Source of the DNA: Amoebidium appalachense
Taxonomy: Eukaryota; Ichthyosporea
Reading direction: 5' to 3'
Assembly (NCBI GenBank): GCA_963693365.1
Contig: CAVNZM010000004.1
Location: forward strand, 14,322,001 to 14,386,000
Length of the DNA: 64,000 nt
The notes under the pieces were generated by a model. It was not told the DNA's origin and searched no databases. It worked only from the letters and a program-made list of their open reading frames with translations. Below, piece by piece: positions 12,647 to 36,216 of this stretch. Each line of letters begins with the position of its first letter. Positions within the stretch are counted from its first letter, which is position 1. Made by a program: the position numbers and the translations under genes.

Positions 12647-13586
12647 CGAGTTACATACCCTGTCTAGAAGCTCGTCTGCCGTGTATTTTTTGGCGGCACC
12701 TTTTTTGGCCCCTGGAGAGGCCTTGGTGCCAGACTTGACGTCTAACGGAGGACGTAACATTAGTCTATGCAGGATACTTGTGATTTACAAGAGTGAGATT
12801 TTATAGTTATGGTAGAACTGCACAGTGTACAGGGTGTCCGGGAGGGGGGAAGGGGGGAAAGGGGAGAGGAAGAAGGGCAGGGGGATGCACAACATATTCT
12901 GCTCCCAAAGTCACTAGAGACCAAGTAAGGGTGTACTCACTTGCATGTTTTGCTTATTTGTGGGGCAAAATTGTCTCGCAATAACAAAAAAAAAAACGTA
13001 TAGCGCCCATGTGTATTTAGCCGAAAGAGTGTGTGCATGCGTGCAGGACGCTCTACGTGCATGTGGGTGAGTGCACAGGAGTACGTGTGTTCGAGTATAA
13101 GCATGCACGAGCGCATGCGTGTTTGTGCGCTTGTGTACACCTGCGAGTGTGCAGGCATTAAACGCACGGTCTTTGCTGTGGATAGAGGGTAAGCAGGTGA
13201 CATTTTAGGTGTGTGCATGGTGTACACAGGTACATATAAAAGAATGCATTTGCAGCTCCCAAGGGCGTTCTCTAAGCAGACTGAAACATCTGCCGCTTGC
13301 CACTCACGTCAAGCAGATGTATTGCAACGTGGATCAAGGCCCAGGGCCACATACCACCTTCCCTTTCAGGTGCTCAGAGTGGAGTTCTCAAGCGAGGTAC
13401 AAAGTTCAACCCCCCCTTCCTCTCCCCCTCCCCCCCCCCCCCTTCCCCCCCCCCCCCCGCCCCAAAAAAAAAAAAAAGACGTCCCTGTCCAAAGGTCACC
13501 ACCGCACGTGAGTGCACACAAACACACCACATACGCACAAACACACACGTGCACGCACCTGGCCTCCTTCTCGACTTCTTCCCCAT
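6611..13586 (-). CDS. ACL4: TPR assembly chaperone of ribosomal protein L4 (ACL4-like)
   Basis: ACL4 proteins are TPR superhelices that bind and protect newly made RPL4 until it joins the pre-60S particle. Ten exons (sense order): 13586-13559, 12741-12659, 11938-11792, 10931-10779, 10380-10298, 9701-9629, 9133-9031, 8431-8346, 7381-7259, 6784-6611. All phases agree and the CDS is 1053 nt, giving 350 residues. The start is MGKKSRRRP followed by a basic, Lys/Ala-rich leader ending [12 protein letters not shown]-type helices follow, for example [20 protein letters not shown] and LGRYEEAVK. The stretch [20 protein letters not shown] is characteristic of the ACL4 family. The tail is strongly acidic ([20 protein letters not shown] then MDTDE), also typical and likely to contact the basic client. 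Most 3' splice sites have (CA)n in front. The function is inferred from family resemblance. Confidence 0.85.
8040..8113. repeat. (GT)n microsatellite in ACL4 intron
   Basis: Long GT run, reading as (CA)n in the gene's sense. It is surrounded by four diverged repeats of CTGCTGTATCATCAGCCTG (8119-8300). Confidence 0.9.
8837..9024. repeat. 39-bp minisatellite, five copies
   Basis: The unit begins CAACCATGCACATGCACCAT and contains GCACGTGCACACATACATG. The copies are virtually identical. It sits in the ACL4 intron just downstream (in sense) of the exon ending at 9031. Confidence 0.95.
10933..11026. repeat. (GT)n microsatellite next to ACL4 exon
   Basis: About 47 GT units. On the coding strand this is (CA)n running straight into the acceptor CAG of the exon that starts at 10931. 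Confidence 0.95.
11390..11790. repeat. ~34-bp minisatellite, about 11 copies
   Basis: Units of CGTGCATGCATATTAGTGCC followed by AGTGCACGTGCAAT, with shorter variants lacking GCCAGT. The array reaches the donor side of the ACL4 exon ending at 11792. Confidence 0.9.
12552..12640. repeat. (GT)n microsatellite in ACL4 intron
   Basis: About 44 GT units between the second and third exons (sense order). Confidence 0.95.
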
Positions 13587-13680
13587 GTTGACAGCCACCT
13601 CTCTGCCTGTCTAGCCTGTCTGTGCGCCTTCTCTCCTGTAAAACCCAATATGCGCACATGCACATGCGGACTGGTCAGCG

Positions 13681-13716
13681 CCAATCTGATTGGTAGTAAG
13701 AGCATCAATGACGTCA
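13681..13716. promoter_or_regulatory. CCAAT boxes and CRE between ACL4 and EXOSC8
   Basis: CCAAT at 13681, an inverted CCAAT (ATTGG) at 13689 and a perfect TGACGTCA at 13709-13716, followed by a second half-site TGACGT. They lie about 100-130 bp upstream of the ACL4 start and about 320 bp upstream of the tentative EXOSC8 start, so this may be a shared divergent promoter. Confidence 0.5.
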
Positions 13717-14033
13717 TAATGACGTAAAACATGGAACTGTCGGCCCAACTTCGTTCAAGTTCAACGGAGTAGTTCAAGGTGTCCATTTGCAACAATACCA
13801 AAAGTCAGCCTTTACAAAACTTTTGCAAGTGCTACATACACACACAAACATACACAAAGAGATACAGGACAGTTGCAGGAAAGAGCGCCTGTGAAAGGCT
13901 AAACTAGGACAGTGAGACAGTAGCAAGTTCGTGTTCAGCTTATAAGTGTGCTGTGTGTGCCAGGTAGCTAAGGGCTAGACTACGGTTCTCAGTGTTATTA
14001 CCGCCAAGGGGAGACACCAGACTACACGACACC

Positions 14034-14367
14034 ATGCAGGCCGAGATATTCAGGTGGTAACCCACCTGCTTGCTGTGCTTGTCTGGTGCCTGCATGCTCT
14101 GTGTTGTGTGTGTGCTGGTGGCTGGCGGTTTCTGCTGAGGCAAGCGTGCTGAGTCCTGAACTGCTCGCACACTACACTTCAGGCAAAGCCACATTCGCAT
14201 ATGCACAAAAGCACACGCGCGCGCGCGCACTCGCGGCCGGCAACCCCGACCCGTCTCTCATCCTTCCTTTACGTCCGCCCTTGTCTTCCCCCTTTCCTCG
14301 TTCGCTTATTCTCCCTCTTTGACTGTCTCCCTCCAACTTGCTCCCCCCCCCCCCCCCCTCGCCCCGC

Positions 14368-14450
<83 letters not shown>

Positions 14451-14783
14451 CCCCCCCCCCCCCCCTCCCCCCCCTTCCCCCCTCCCTCCTCATTCTTTGC
14501 ATCTGTCTTTCCCTCGTCCCTCCCTACCCTTCCACTTTTCTTTCAACCCCTTTTATGAGTATGAGATTGGGCTATGCTTGTGTTGCACAGTCGCTTTTCA
14601 TGTGCTTGGGTGACTATTGCTGTGTGTATGTGTGTGGTGTGCCGTGGTCTTTGGTAATAGGTGCACTCATCATATACAACCCCCATTCATACATACTTTT
14701 CTCTACATACCTCCCTCCCCCTCCCAACCCCAATCACACCACACACACGCACACACATACACATACACACACACATTCACACA

Positions 14784-14880
<97 letters not shown>

Positions 14881-15575
14881 GCACACACGCTCTTCCTCTC
14901 CCTCCTCCACTCAGCACCTCCGATTTGTTTGCTCGAGGTCCCACCCCACTCGCCCCACGTTTAGCCGCCTTCCAACTACATAGTACTCTTATCCCCCCGT
15001 CTTCTCCCCCCCCCCTCCCCCACCCGACCCTCCTGGGGGCACCTTCACTAGACGGCAGCCCCCTGCCATCCACTATCCTTTCACAGTATGGGCTCCTAAT
15101 GACCCTATTTGTACTGACTCAAAGCTTGGGTCGGTCATAGAAAGGTTCAACCAACAGAGTTCTACCGTAAATTCTTGGTACGTATATGTTCTGTGTTCCT
15201 ACGTGCCTGTACGTGGGTGTTATTGAGGAAGAGATCCGGGGCTGTGGGGGGGGGGGGGGGGGGGGGGGTGAGGGGGGAAGCTGTGTTGAGAGAGGCGGGT
15301 TTGCTTTTTTTGGTTGAACGGTTGGGGAGATGGGATCAAGCCATGTCTTGTGACCACGTGCTTCGTGTGTTTGGGGTGTAGGTCCCCTTGAGGGTATGGC
15401 TGTTGTGGGTGCTGGAAGGGCAACAGAGAGTCTAGGGATGAGGGGAAGCCGTGCGGTTCTGTGGGTGTGATGCGGTGGTTCACTAATCGGATTGCCTTGG
15501 ATATATGAACGTACAGTAGGGGGGGACATGTTAAGGTATGGGTGTGGTGGGGTGTGAGTGCTTTCGTTCTTCCTC

Positions 15576-15606
<31 letters not shown>

Positions 15607-16750
15607 TTTTGTGGGGGGGGGGGGGGGGGGGGGGGGGGGGTAGCTGACACTGACTGGTGGGCAGGAACATGAGATCAGACCAGACGGCAGGGTCCCAGCA
15701 GACTGCAGGACCACAGCACTGGACGTAGGTACTGACCCTACCATCCATCCCCCTCTCCTCCCGCCCTCCCCCCCCCTCCCCCCTCGGTACATTGGTTGTT
15801 CTCTACCCGATTTATCTTCCAAACATCAACCCATTACAATGGCATCTCAGATTACCATAGGATGCACACACGGACACACGCACGCGTGTGTGTGCAGACA
15901 CAGACACACAGGCACCAGCTCTCCACATACACTTGATCATATGCTGACATGCACACTTTCTGCCTTTGCCACAAGCCTGACCATCAGGTCTAGTAGAGGT
16001 CGTGCTTCCGTGTTCAGCAGTGCATCAACCTCCCCCCCCCCCCCCTCTCCCCCCGCTCTCATCGAAGAACACATGTTTATCTTGGAGCACCCATATCCAC
16101 CATACACACACATTTGCCCTTCATTTTTTACCCATGGCTACCTGCACCATTCTTACCCCATATGTCGCTTCGGCACATATCCCCTATCCCTCCACCCTTG
16201 ATGTGCAAGTTGACGGCTTTCCTCCTGTTGTGTTTTGGATTGTTTGTGTGTGCTGTTATGGCATGCATGCCCTTCATCCTTAACATTTTTAATGGTGTGC
16301 AGGGTCGATTGGCACGGCCTGGGGGTCAGCACTAGTGCGGCAGGGCAACACGGCCGTGCTGTGTGCCATCAATGCAGAGTATGCTGAGCCAAAGGAGGAC
16401 TCCCCAACGGCCGGATTTGTAGGTAAGTATTGGCCAAACCCAGAGGTCTAACCACTAGTCGTCCAGCACAAACCTCACAGGCACACACACATCTTAGGTG
16501 TGTGTGCCCAACACATGCACACGATGGGCTGTTATGTATTTTGTGTGTTGAGACAGTTAAAGAGAGAGGGCCGGGTAGGTGTGTCGGTAGCAGTTGGGAT
16601 CGTGTCTGCAAAGGCACAAGGTGTGATGCATGCCGCCCCGTCCGGTTTTTTATAAGCAACAGGCAGAGGTGGGGTGTATGCCTACGCACATTTTTACACA
16701 CACAACACTCTCACACCCATCCCTCTCTCTCCCCCCCCCTCCCCTCCCCC

Positions 16751-16792
<42 letters not shown>

Positions 16793-16910
16793 AGTACCTA
16801 CAGTGCACATGTCTCCTCTGTGTTCCCCGGACATCCGAAGAGGCCCAGCCGGTGAGCGAGCGCACCAGTTGACTGTGTTTGTGACAAATATGGTGCAGAG
16901 GTCACTGCCC

Positions 16911-16941
<31 letters not shown>

Positions 16942-17665
16942 CCTCCTCCCTCCCCACTCACCGATACTCATGCCCTTACATGGAAAAAACAGCCCGAATC
17001 ACGTATCCCCCTATCCCTCCCCCCCCCCCCCCCTCCCCCCTTTAGCACTAACCCCCTCCCCCCACTCCCCCGGGCAGCCCTTCGGTCACGTTCATGGGCA
17101 TATTTTTGTGCTGTGGGGCCTGGGCTTTGAGTGTTGCAGCTGTCTTTTGGGCATGCGGTGTGGCAGGTTGGGGCATGTGCACCTCAATAGATGTGCCGTG
17201 TGTGTGGCTACCCATAGGGCTTGGCAATAGGCACTGTGATGGGTGGTGCTGTGGGTGGACTATTTTTCGGGTGGGCGGGTGGGCAGGGGGGAGGGGGGAG
17301 GGTGGGGTTGGACAGGGCAGTCGATGACTGGCTGTGTGGTGGTGTGTACACTAAGGGTCTGACGGCCGATGCATTGGGGGCTGCAGGTGTGGGCTAGTGG
17401 ACAGCACGCAGCTGTGTGTGTCTGCCGGGCGGGTGGTATGGGCCCTCTACTGCGACCTGACCGTGCTGGACAGTGACGGTGCCCTGGAGGATGTGTGCCT
17501 GCTGGCTCTCACTGCTGCACTTGCTAACCGTACATAGCCTTACCCCCCCCCCCCCCCCCCCCCCCCGGGCTCTGCTTATTATGCATACTCTTTATGTATG
17601 GCTTGCATTCTGCATCGTGTTATCCGTTTGTTCTTGTGTACTTCGTACTTTTTGACGCATTCAAA

Positions 17666-17720
<55 letters not shown>

Positions 17721-17918
17721 AATTCCCAGCCAGCAACCCGTCCGTGCACCCCTTCACCCGTTCACACAACCCACAGACTTGATCGAGTGTTTTGTTTGGT
17801 GGAGAGATGGGTTGGAGGAAAGGTGGATAAGGTTTCCTGTTATGTAGGTTTAGATACAGAAAAGTTGGATCGTTCGTGTTCGCGAAGGAGAATGAAGGGG
17901 GCCTGGGTGCGAGGGGGC

Positions 17919-17970
<52 letters not shown>

Positions 17971-18231
17971 ATGTGTGTGTGTGTTAGCGAGGGAGGGAGG
18001 GACGCTGCCCACGTACACGTGCACTATGTCTGATGGCCACCCCCCCCCAGTGCGTCTACCCCGTGTGCAGGTAGACAGCGAGGACGAGGATGCCGTGCCT
18101 GTGCCCTCAGCAGACAGGCCCACAGCACTCACAGTCAACGTGCCCTGTGCACTGTGCTTTGCGGTCTTTGACGGGTATGCGCCTGTGCTGCCATTTGCAT
18201 TCCCGTCCTGCCCTGCAACCCCAACCCGGAC

Positions 18232-18285
<54 letters not shown>

Positions 18286-18548
18286 CAACACACACACAGC
18301 AACACACACACAGCAACACACACACACACACACACACACACATTCACACAAACACACAAACACACAAACACACAAAAACACAAACACACCACACCCGTCT
18401 TTTTTTTCCAGTGGCACGTACGGTTACCCTATCTCTAAGCATTTCAGTGGATGGGTTGTGGCGGATCTATTGTTTGTCGATGATGTATGCCCTTTTGTGT
18501 GCTGAAGGGAAGGAGATTCGGGATGAGTATGGGCGCTTTTTTTTTTTT

Positions 18549-18582
<34 letters not shown>

Positions 18583-18829
18583 CGCGCGCGTGCGCGTGTG
18601 TGTGCACGTGCGTGCACAACCGATTTTTAGAGTGAAGCGATATGAGGTCTTGCATGAGAAGTATTGCATGCGCAGGGGAGGACGTTGAATGTGCAAAGAC
18701 GAACGATGTCTTATGATTGGCTGACTGGTATGGCTGACACAGGACCCACCACACGCCCACCCATGCCCACACACAGGCACATCCACGCATGCACACTCTC
18801 TCCGCGAGTATGCATACACACACACGCGT

Positions 18830-18868
<39 letters not shown>

Positions 18869-19078
18869 CAACACGTGCTTGCCGACCCAACAGACGAGGA
18901 GCAAAACGTGGGCAGTGCCTCGGTCACGGTGGTGGTTACATCGACCAATCAGCTTGCAGCAGTTACAAAGAATGGACCGACACCATTGGATGAGGCCAAA
19001 CTCAGACACTGCATTTCATTGGCCAAACAGAGAGCAAAGCAAATCAAGAGGCTAGTTGCCGAGCACTCAAGCCAATAG
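14034..19078 (+). CDS. EXOSC8: Exosome ring subunit EXOSC8 / RRP43 (RNase PH fold)
   Basis: RRP43 is a catalytically inactive RNase PH-like subunit of the hexameric ring of the RNA exosome. Secure exons: 15665-15728, 16303-16422, 16795-16900, 17387-17529, 18051-18174 and 18868-19078 (stop TAG); all phases agree and give 255 residues. Landmarks in order: EHEIRPDGR near the start, [77 protein letters not shown]. These follow the human EXOSC8 order. The first exons are tentative: 14034-14053 (MQAEIF plus two bases) and 14154-about 14182 ([10 protein letters not shown]) resemble the known N-terminus. However, the join to 15665 has no clean GT donor in phase, so a GC donor or a microexon may be involved. 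Poly-A signal AATAAA is at 19248. Confidence 0.88.
14368..14448. repeat. (CT)n microsatellite followed by C-run
   Basis: About 40 CT units passing into a C homopolymer, in the 5' part of the EXOSC8 locus. Confidence 0.95.
14780..14872. repeat. (CA)n microsatellite
   Basis: About 46 CA units in the 5' intron of EXOSC8. Confidence 0.95.
17567..17718 (+). repeat. Dispersed element A with C-run and A-run tail
   Basis: About 100 bp nearly identical to 860-958, followed by about 20 C and then about 30 A, and preceded by another C-run. It sits inside the EXOSC8 intron 17530-18050. Confidence 0.85.
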
Positions 19079-19247
19079 TCTTGTGTCCTGTGGTAGGCGA
19101 GGTTTTACAGGTGTCCACCACGTATCAAGTGAACAGTTGCTCATGCTAGTGTCGGTTCCGTTTTTCAGTCTGCAGCTGGTCTGCAGGGCATGCCGAGCCA
19201 TGACATATATAGGCCACGTGGGGCTCATGGGCCCACTAAGTGCTATC

Positions 19248-19253
19248 AATAAA
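19248..19253 (+). terminator. Poly-A signal of EXOSC8
   Basis: AATAAA 170 bp after the EXOSC8 stop codon and 515 bp before the FCP1 start. Confidence 0.5.
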
Positions 19254-19404
19254 CCTCGGCTATCAGCCCTAGAGGTTCTCGAGCCGCAGTGGGCTGTACC
19301 CAAGGCCACCTAATTGAACGTGTTATTGAGGAGTCCAGTTGCCTGTACCTTGTATGCCTGTATGCATCGTAACATATTGCTGTCTTTCGTGGTGTGCTAT
19401 AGTA

Positions 19405-19455
<51 letters not shown>

Positions 19456-19767
19456 AAGAAAAAAGGAGAAAGGAATGACAGCCTGAATCCAACCCCTGTC
19501 GGCCGCTCGGCCCTCTGCTCTGCGCGCCCGGGGGTTTTGGCGCGATTTCTGTGAGCCACTCACTCTGAAAGGGGGCAAAAATATGCGTCCTTACACACAG
19601 TGACGATGTTCAAACTTGTATTCGAGTGCGACAGGCTGTAACCATAACACTTTTAGTAACCCATGTTCCATGATAGGCAGTAGAAAGTTCTTTGAGAGGT
19701 TTTGGTGAGCGGTAGGCAAGCACGATCAGCGCTCAGACACACGAAATAGTGTCTGTAGGTTATCACA

Positions 19768-31157
<11,390 letters not shown>

Positions 31158-31285
31158 GTTAACTTAGTGAGGGGGTGGGGGGGAATGTTGTGGAACACTC
31201 GGGGCCCTTCTAGTGGCCACTGCATGCATATGGATGAAGGTCGGTACCAATAGCCGGGTCTAATTGCGGCTAATCCCCCTGTGGT

Positions 31286-31405
31286 GTGATTGGTTCACTC
31301 TCGGCCATCCCCCATCAATCAACCAATGACAATGAAGCATCGCTAACCATATGTGGTTGGCCTAGTAGCCCTGCTCCAGAGACAGAGACTACATGTATGA
31401 CGTCA
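31286..31405. promoter_or_regulatory. CCAAT/CRE cluster, owner unclear
   Basis: GATTGGTTC near 31288, ACCAATGAC near 31321 and TGACGTCA at 31398-31405. The composition is promoter-like, but the nearest downstream start is over 2 kb away. Confidence 0.3.
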
Positions 31406-31534
31406 CTCCTGAGCTGGCCTCAGTCAGTTTTAACACCAATTGAAGAGAAGGTCTTGCAGTAACCATGCGCCGCAGTTTGGCACCCCCCCCCCCCCCCAAA
31501 AAAAAAAAAAAAAAAAAAAGAAAAAAAACACGTG

Positions 31535-31610
<76 letters not shown>

Positions 31611-31887
31611 TCACACGTACTTAATTCACGCGTACCTGCACACGTATATGTACCACTCAAGCACACGAGGTGCTTTGACCAGCGATGAGCACCCGACATA
31701 TGCATTAACCTGCAAATGGCACTCACCCACCACCACACACACATACATTCCCCGCCACATAGTTACGCACACGAACACTGCACGGTGAGCACGATAACCT
31801 TGCCCCCAATAATTCATGATTTAGATATAATTGACCGTTGCGCGCGCGCATGTGTGTGTCGCGGTGTGTGTGTCTGTGTGTATGTGT

Positions 31888-31938
<51 letters not shown>

Positions 31939-32012
31939 ACAGTTGTGGTTGTGCTTAGAGGCGGTGTTTGTGTGCGCGCGTGTGCGGGGGGAGGAGGTGA
32001 GTTGGGCCGGGA

Positions 32013-32061
<49 letters not shown>

Positions 32062-32195
32062 CAGAAAATGTTTAGAGCCTATAATACACATTTGCCGCGG
32101 ACAGCACAAAGCAACACAAAACACAAAACAGGAAAGAAGACACAAAGAGTATACATCCAGCAGAAAAAGAGCACCAGCACGAAGAGGTGGAAAGT

Positions 32196-32241
<46 letters not shown>

Positions 32242-32631
32242 CTGTGGGTGATGGTGGTAGGGGCCGGGGGGGGGGGGGGGGGGGATAGATAGGCTGGCTA
32301 GATGTATACATCAGTGGCCAAAACGGAAGCAATAAATAAATAAAATAAAATAAAAAATAATAAAGCGAATACAACCTTTGGTGGGTGGAAACTGGCCATG
32401 ATCATCCAAACGCGCGGAGGGGGAAGAAGGAGGGGGGAAGGGGGGGGGGGGGGGGGGGGGTAGAGGGGGGGAGGGGAGGGGGGGGGGGGGGGGCTGGGGG
32501 AGGGGGACCCACACACCCCTTCGGCTCCCTTGGGAACTTGGGAAGGAGGGGGGAGGGGGGAAGGGTCCCCACCAGCTGACCAGGGGGGACGTCAATATTT
32601 GCTACTCCAGCCCCCCCCCCCCCCCCCCCCC

Positions 32632-32664
<33 letters not shown>

Positions 32665-32769
32665 TCAATTTCAAAACTCCCTACTAATATAATGGCGTTG
32701 CACGGGTCATATTGAATTTGATGTCCGGATTCGGGATAAGTATTTTTCTTTTTCTTTTTGCACGCGTTA

Positions 32770-32773
<4 letters not shown>

Positions 32774-32841
<68 letters not shown>

Positions 32842-32898
32842 GTGCGTGTGTGCGTGCGTGTGTGCGTGTGTGCAGGGGTGCGTGAGTGTGTGTGTCAC

Positions 32899-32967
<69 letters not shown>

Positions 32968-32970
32968 TGT
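32774..32970. repeat. Double (GT)n block
   Basis: Two GT runs separated by GTGTGCGTGC variants and TGTCACGGG. Confidence 0.95.
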
Positions 32971-33528
32971 GTAGCATTGTGTGTGTGACCTATCTCGCTT
33001 TCCACATGCACAATATTATATTGTATGGAAAGTACGCCACGGGACAGTGCACGTGTATTTTCCGATGATCACCGTTGGTGCCTATTCTTGTGTGTGTACT
33101 ACCTCGTCTCTGCTACATGTCCCCTAGCTTTCACACTAAGTTGAATATGTATAGATAGTATGATTCTCATACATTATTCAAGTGCCCTATAATATAGCAT
33201 GCACTACTAGGCTACTGACCAGTTCGCAAATAAGGGCAAGAAAAAAAGACATTTGTTTGTGGGGCCGACGGGGCCGCCGGGGTGGGGTGGGTGGGTGAGT
33301 GGGTGGGTGCCATAAAGTGTGTAAACCCCACTGGGTGGGTGGTGGTGGTGGTGGTGGTGGGGGTCGCCTTCATAAAGAGTGTAGGGAGATTATATTCGGA
33401 GCTGCCAGATCCGAATAAATAGCCGACGAGCACTGGTCAGGAGTCAGGACCCTCACTCACGGGTCACGGCCTACAGATTTTATGCTTTGTCACACACGGT
33501 AGTTTAATCATTGTTGAATTTGATTACT

Positions 33529-33729
33529 ATGAAACTGTCTTTTGCTGGAAGTGTTTTGTTTATTATAGCCGGTAACATCTGCACGGTACTGTGTTCAGAA
33601 GGGGAAAATGGAATTCGAAAAAAGCCACATGGATCCATGTGGCTCGATGGGCAGCCAATCAGATACCACAATGGCATGAAATGGTCTAATCCCCCCAAAC
33701 CCACTGTCAAAGGTAAACAAAGCAGTTGA
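33529..33729 (+). CDS. Small candidate secreted peptide, 66 aa
   Basis: I do not recognise this protein. The ATG start gives MKLSFAGSVLFIIAGNICTV as a clear signal-peptide-like start (Lys2, then about 17 hydrophobic residues), followed by a short polar, basic stretch with GENGIRKKPHGSMWLDGQP and NGMKWSNPPKP, ending KGKQSS. A poly-A signal AATAAA lies at 33858, 130 bp after the stop, supporting a real transcript end. An alternative is that TCAAAG/GTAAAC at 33713 is a splice donor, making this only a first exon. A 22-bp perfect palindrome lies inside the frame (33623-33644). It could also be a chance ORF; there is no homology evidence. Confidence 0.4.
   Translation: MKLSFAGSVLFIIAGNICTVLCSEGENGIRKKPHGSMWLDGQPIRYHNGMKWSNPPKPTVKGKQSS
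33623..33644. repeat. Perfect 22-bp palindrome
   Basis: Centred on GGATCC; it reads the same on both strands from 33623 to 33644, and falls in the small ORF (residues PHGSMW). Confidence 0.95.
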
Positions 33730-34999
33730 CTGAGTTGACAAGTTCTTGGCTGGCCAAGTAGACTCCGTTACGATTATACTGAGACTTGTCCTATTGTATA
33801 TTATATAACTGAAATATACCGGCTTATAACATATGCTTGATAAATTGTGTTTGTAGCAATAAACATAAGTTTTACGCTTCGTGATCACTGATCATATTCG
33901 AATCATAAATGCACGCGTGCATATGCGCATGCATATGCCATACATGTTTATCGTCAAACCTAGCGGAGGGGAAATCTCACTTGTTTCCGACAAACAAGTA
34001 CTTTACCCTAGATTTTTTCATATCTCTTTTGTTTATTTTTATCGTAGGTATAGGCCCACAGCAGCAGCATGCGCAGCCCGCCCGCAAATAAACATGCACA
34101 CATTAAATTTTGTCCTAAAAAAAGATTGATTTCCGTCGACCGAGGCATGCAATTTGCAAATTCCTGCAAGCTTGGCCGCAAACAAGTGGCATCATGAAAG
34201 CCCCATTTCATTGGATCACGTCGAATTAGGTCGACCAATGAGATACGATCATACAATTGGTGTAGTGATGGGGGAGTGATCTGATTGGTTGGCGGCACTC
34301 AAAACAGGGTTGCACCCTCGTTTCCCAAGCCCCCCCCCCCCCCCCCCCCCCCCCCCCGGCCCGCGCCCAAAAATTTCGAGGTGGGAAGGGGGGGGGGGGG
34401 GGGGGGGGGGGGGGGGATTTTTTTTTTTTTTTGTGGGGGGGGGGGGGGGGGGGGGGGGGGGGGAATCCGAGTCTGCAGTGTGCTTGCCATTAATTTACGG
34501 TGTCATTATTAATAAAACAGCTGCAGCATGTGAAAGTGACCTGCAATCACTTCTACACATTATTATTATGGTATTTTGACTACGTAATGATGTCATAGGT
34601 ATTAAAAAGGCGAATGTCGCATGCATGGATGTATACGTAGTGTGTGCTTGACGTGTATGTGGTTGCGTGTGTGCATGTTCATGTGTGTGTGCCGTGTGTG
34701 TGCATTGAATGTGACAGCATACTCTACATACACCGTGACATTACAGTTAAACTGTAAGTAACATTACAATCATAAACTACCACTCTGACATGCTGAACAT
34801 TACTGGAAGTTAAATGTTACAACTAACACCTAACAAACTGATTCTTAAGTTACTGTATTGACTAAGTCTTGGCATCATGATGCCAAATCCCATACTAATC
34901 GAACCTACTAGACATGCCCTACGTTTGCCACCTGACCCCAAAGCAGCTGGCAGCCACAATAACAATTAGAAAAATAAAAAACTACGTGGAGGGATTGGC
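33730..34999. other. Spacer with CCAAT cluster and C/G homopolymers
   Basis: It holds the 3' end of the small gene, four CCAAT/ATTGG motifs in about 80 bp (34209-34290), then a C-run, a G-run, a T-run and another G-run (34330-34463), then AT-rich unique DNA up to the OTU gene's stop codon. No gene was recognised. Confidence 0.6.
34209..34290. promoter_or_regulatory. Four CCAAT motifs, orphan promoter-like cluster
   Basis: CATTGGA, ACCAATGAG, CAATTGGTG and GATTGGTTGG within about 80 bp. No gene start is recognised next to them. Confidence 0.3.
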
Positions 35000-36167
35000 T
35001 CACTTCCACCTATTATCCGTGACACTAAAACTGAGCAGGCGGATGCCAAAAGCGGTGACCAGAGCATACAACATGGCCTTGCACCTACAGCATTGCATGT
35101 AAGTATGACACAGATGGGGAGGGATTGCTAAAGTCAGTTGACAGACGCTACATTGTGCACTGGCTATCGTGCTCGGGTATGTGTGATAATAACTGGGGTG
35201 GAACGCTTGCGGATGGTGCGGGTGCTGGCTAGGGGGAATCACCCCAGACTGTTGGGTGCTTTGGAATTCATCCGCCGAATCGGTTGACGAACTGGTGGGA
35301 TCATGCTCCTGAGGGGCAACACCTGTGTTGGTGCTTGCACGTGAAAGGCCGCTGGGCTTGGCCTTCTTTGACGGGGCAGTCTGTGAATTACTCTGTGACT
35401 TCAGCCCACGTTTCGTGTTTCGTGCTCTCTCGCTTGCTTTCTCCGTAACTGTCCTAGCAGCGGCTTCCTTAGCCCTCGCGATTTCCTCCCTCACCTCGGC
35501 GGCCACCTGACTACGCAAACGTCTTTCCTTCTCAATGTGTTCTATTTTTGACTTGATTTGTTTCAATGTTTTGGAAAGGATGGCATCCAGCCCCACACCC
35601 TCCTCGTTGCCCTCCAATGCTGCATGGTAATGTGCAAATATGTCCTCCTCTGTTGCCGGCAACTTTTGTTCCGCAAGCGAAATAACAATACTTTCAATCA
35701 ACGCGGTCTCCGCATCCGACCATCTACCCGAACGTACCTCCTCGCCCACAGACACATAATACTCCAAACCATTCTGATCTGTGGTTCGTGTTTGCGTGAA
35801 TCGTGCGCGCCGCCTTTGCGTTGGAACCGTGGCAGTGGCCTTGCCCCTGGTGGCTGTTGTGTTGGCCGTATGGGTGGTGTTGGACCCATCACCACTTCTC
35901 AGGGAAAGGTTCCCCCCTTCGCCGGATAAATGCAGCTGCATGGTAGACGGGCGACCTGGACGGTTTGGCTCTGGCCGCTGTCCATGACTGCATGTGTATG
36001 TGCGTTTGTGTGTGCGTGTGAATGCGCGCGCACGTGTACACATGTGTGTTTGTGTGTGCGTGCGCACACGTGCTCTGTGGGTGCGTGCGTGCGTGGATTC
36101 GTGCACCTGTGCATCTATCCACACACGTGTATGCATGGACCATGATGCGCGGATGCATTGTGTGTGT

Positions 36168-36216
<49 letters not shown>

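Larger units (their letters stand above)
31158..33528. other. Region between FCP1 and the small secreted ORF
   Basis: It contains CCAAT motifs and a CRE (31286-31405), a C-run/A-run composite followed by (CA)n (31482-31608), G-rich and C-rich tracts (32020-32060, 32430-32500, 32610-32663) and a double (GT)n block (32774-32970). No convincing exon was seen. Confidence 0.6.

Noticed and set aside
19340-19460. Another copy of element A before the C(n)A(n) tract
   Set aside because: Only weak similarity (TGTATGC...GCATCGT) could be seen; not enough to call.
34914-35102. Plus-strand frame KQLAATITIRKIKNYVEGLA
   Set aside because: Antisense to the cysteine-finger end of the OTU gene, which has clear motifs; treated as a shadow.
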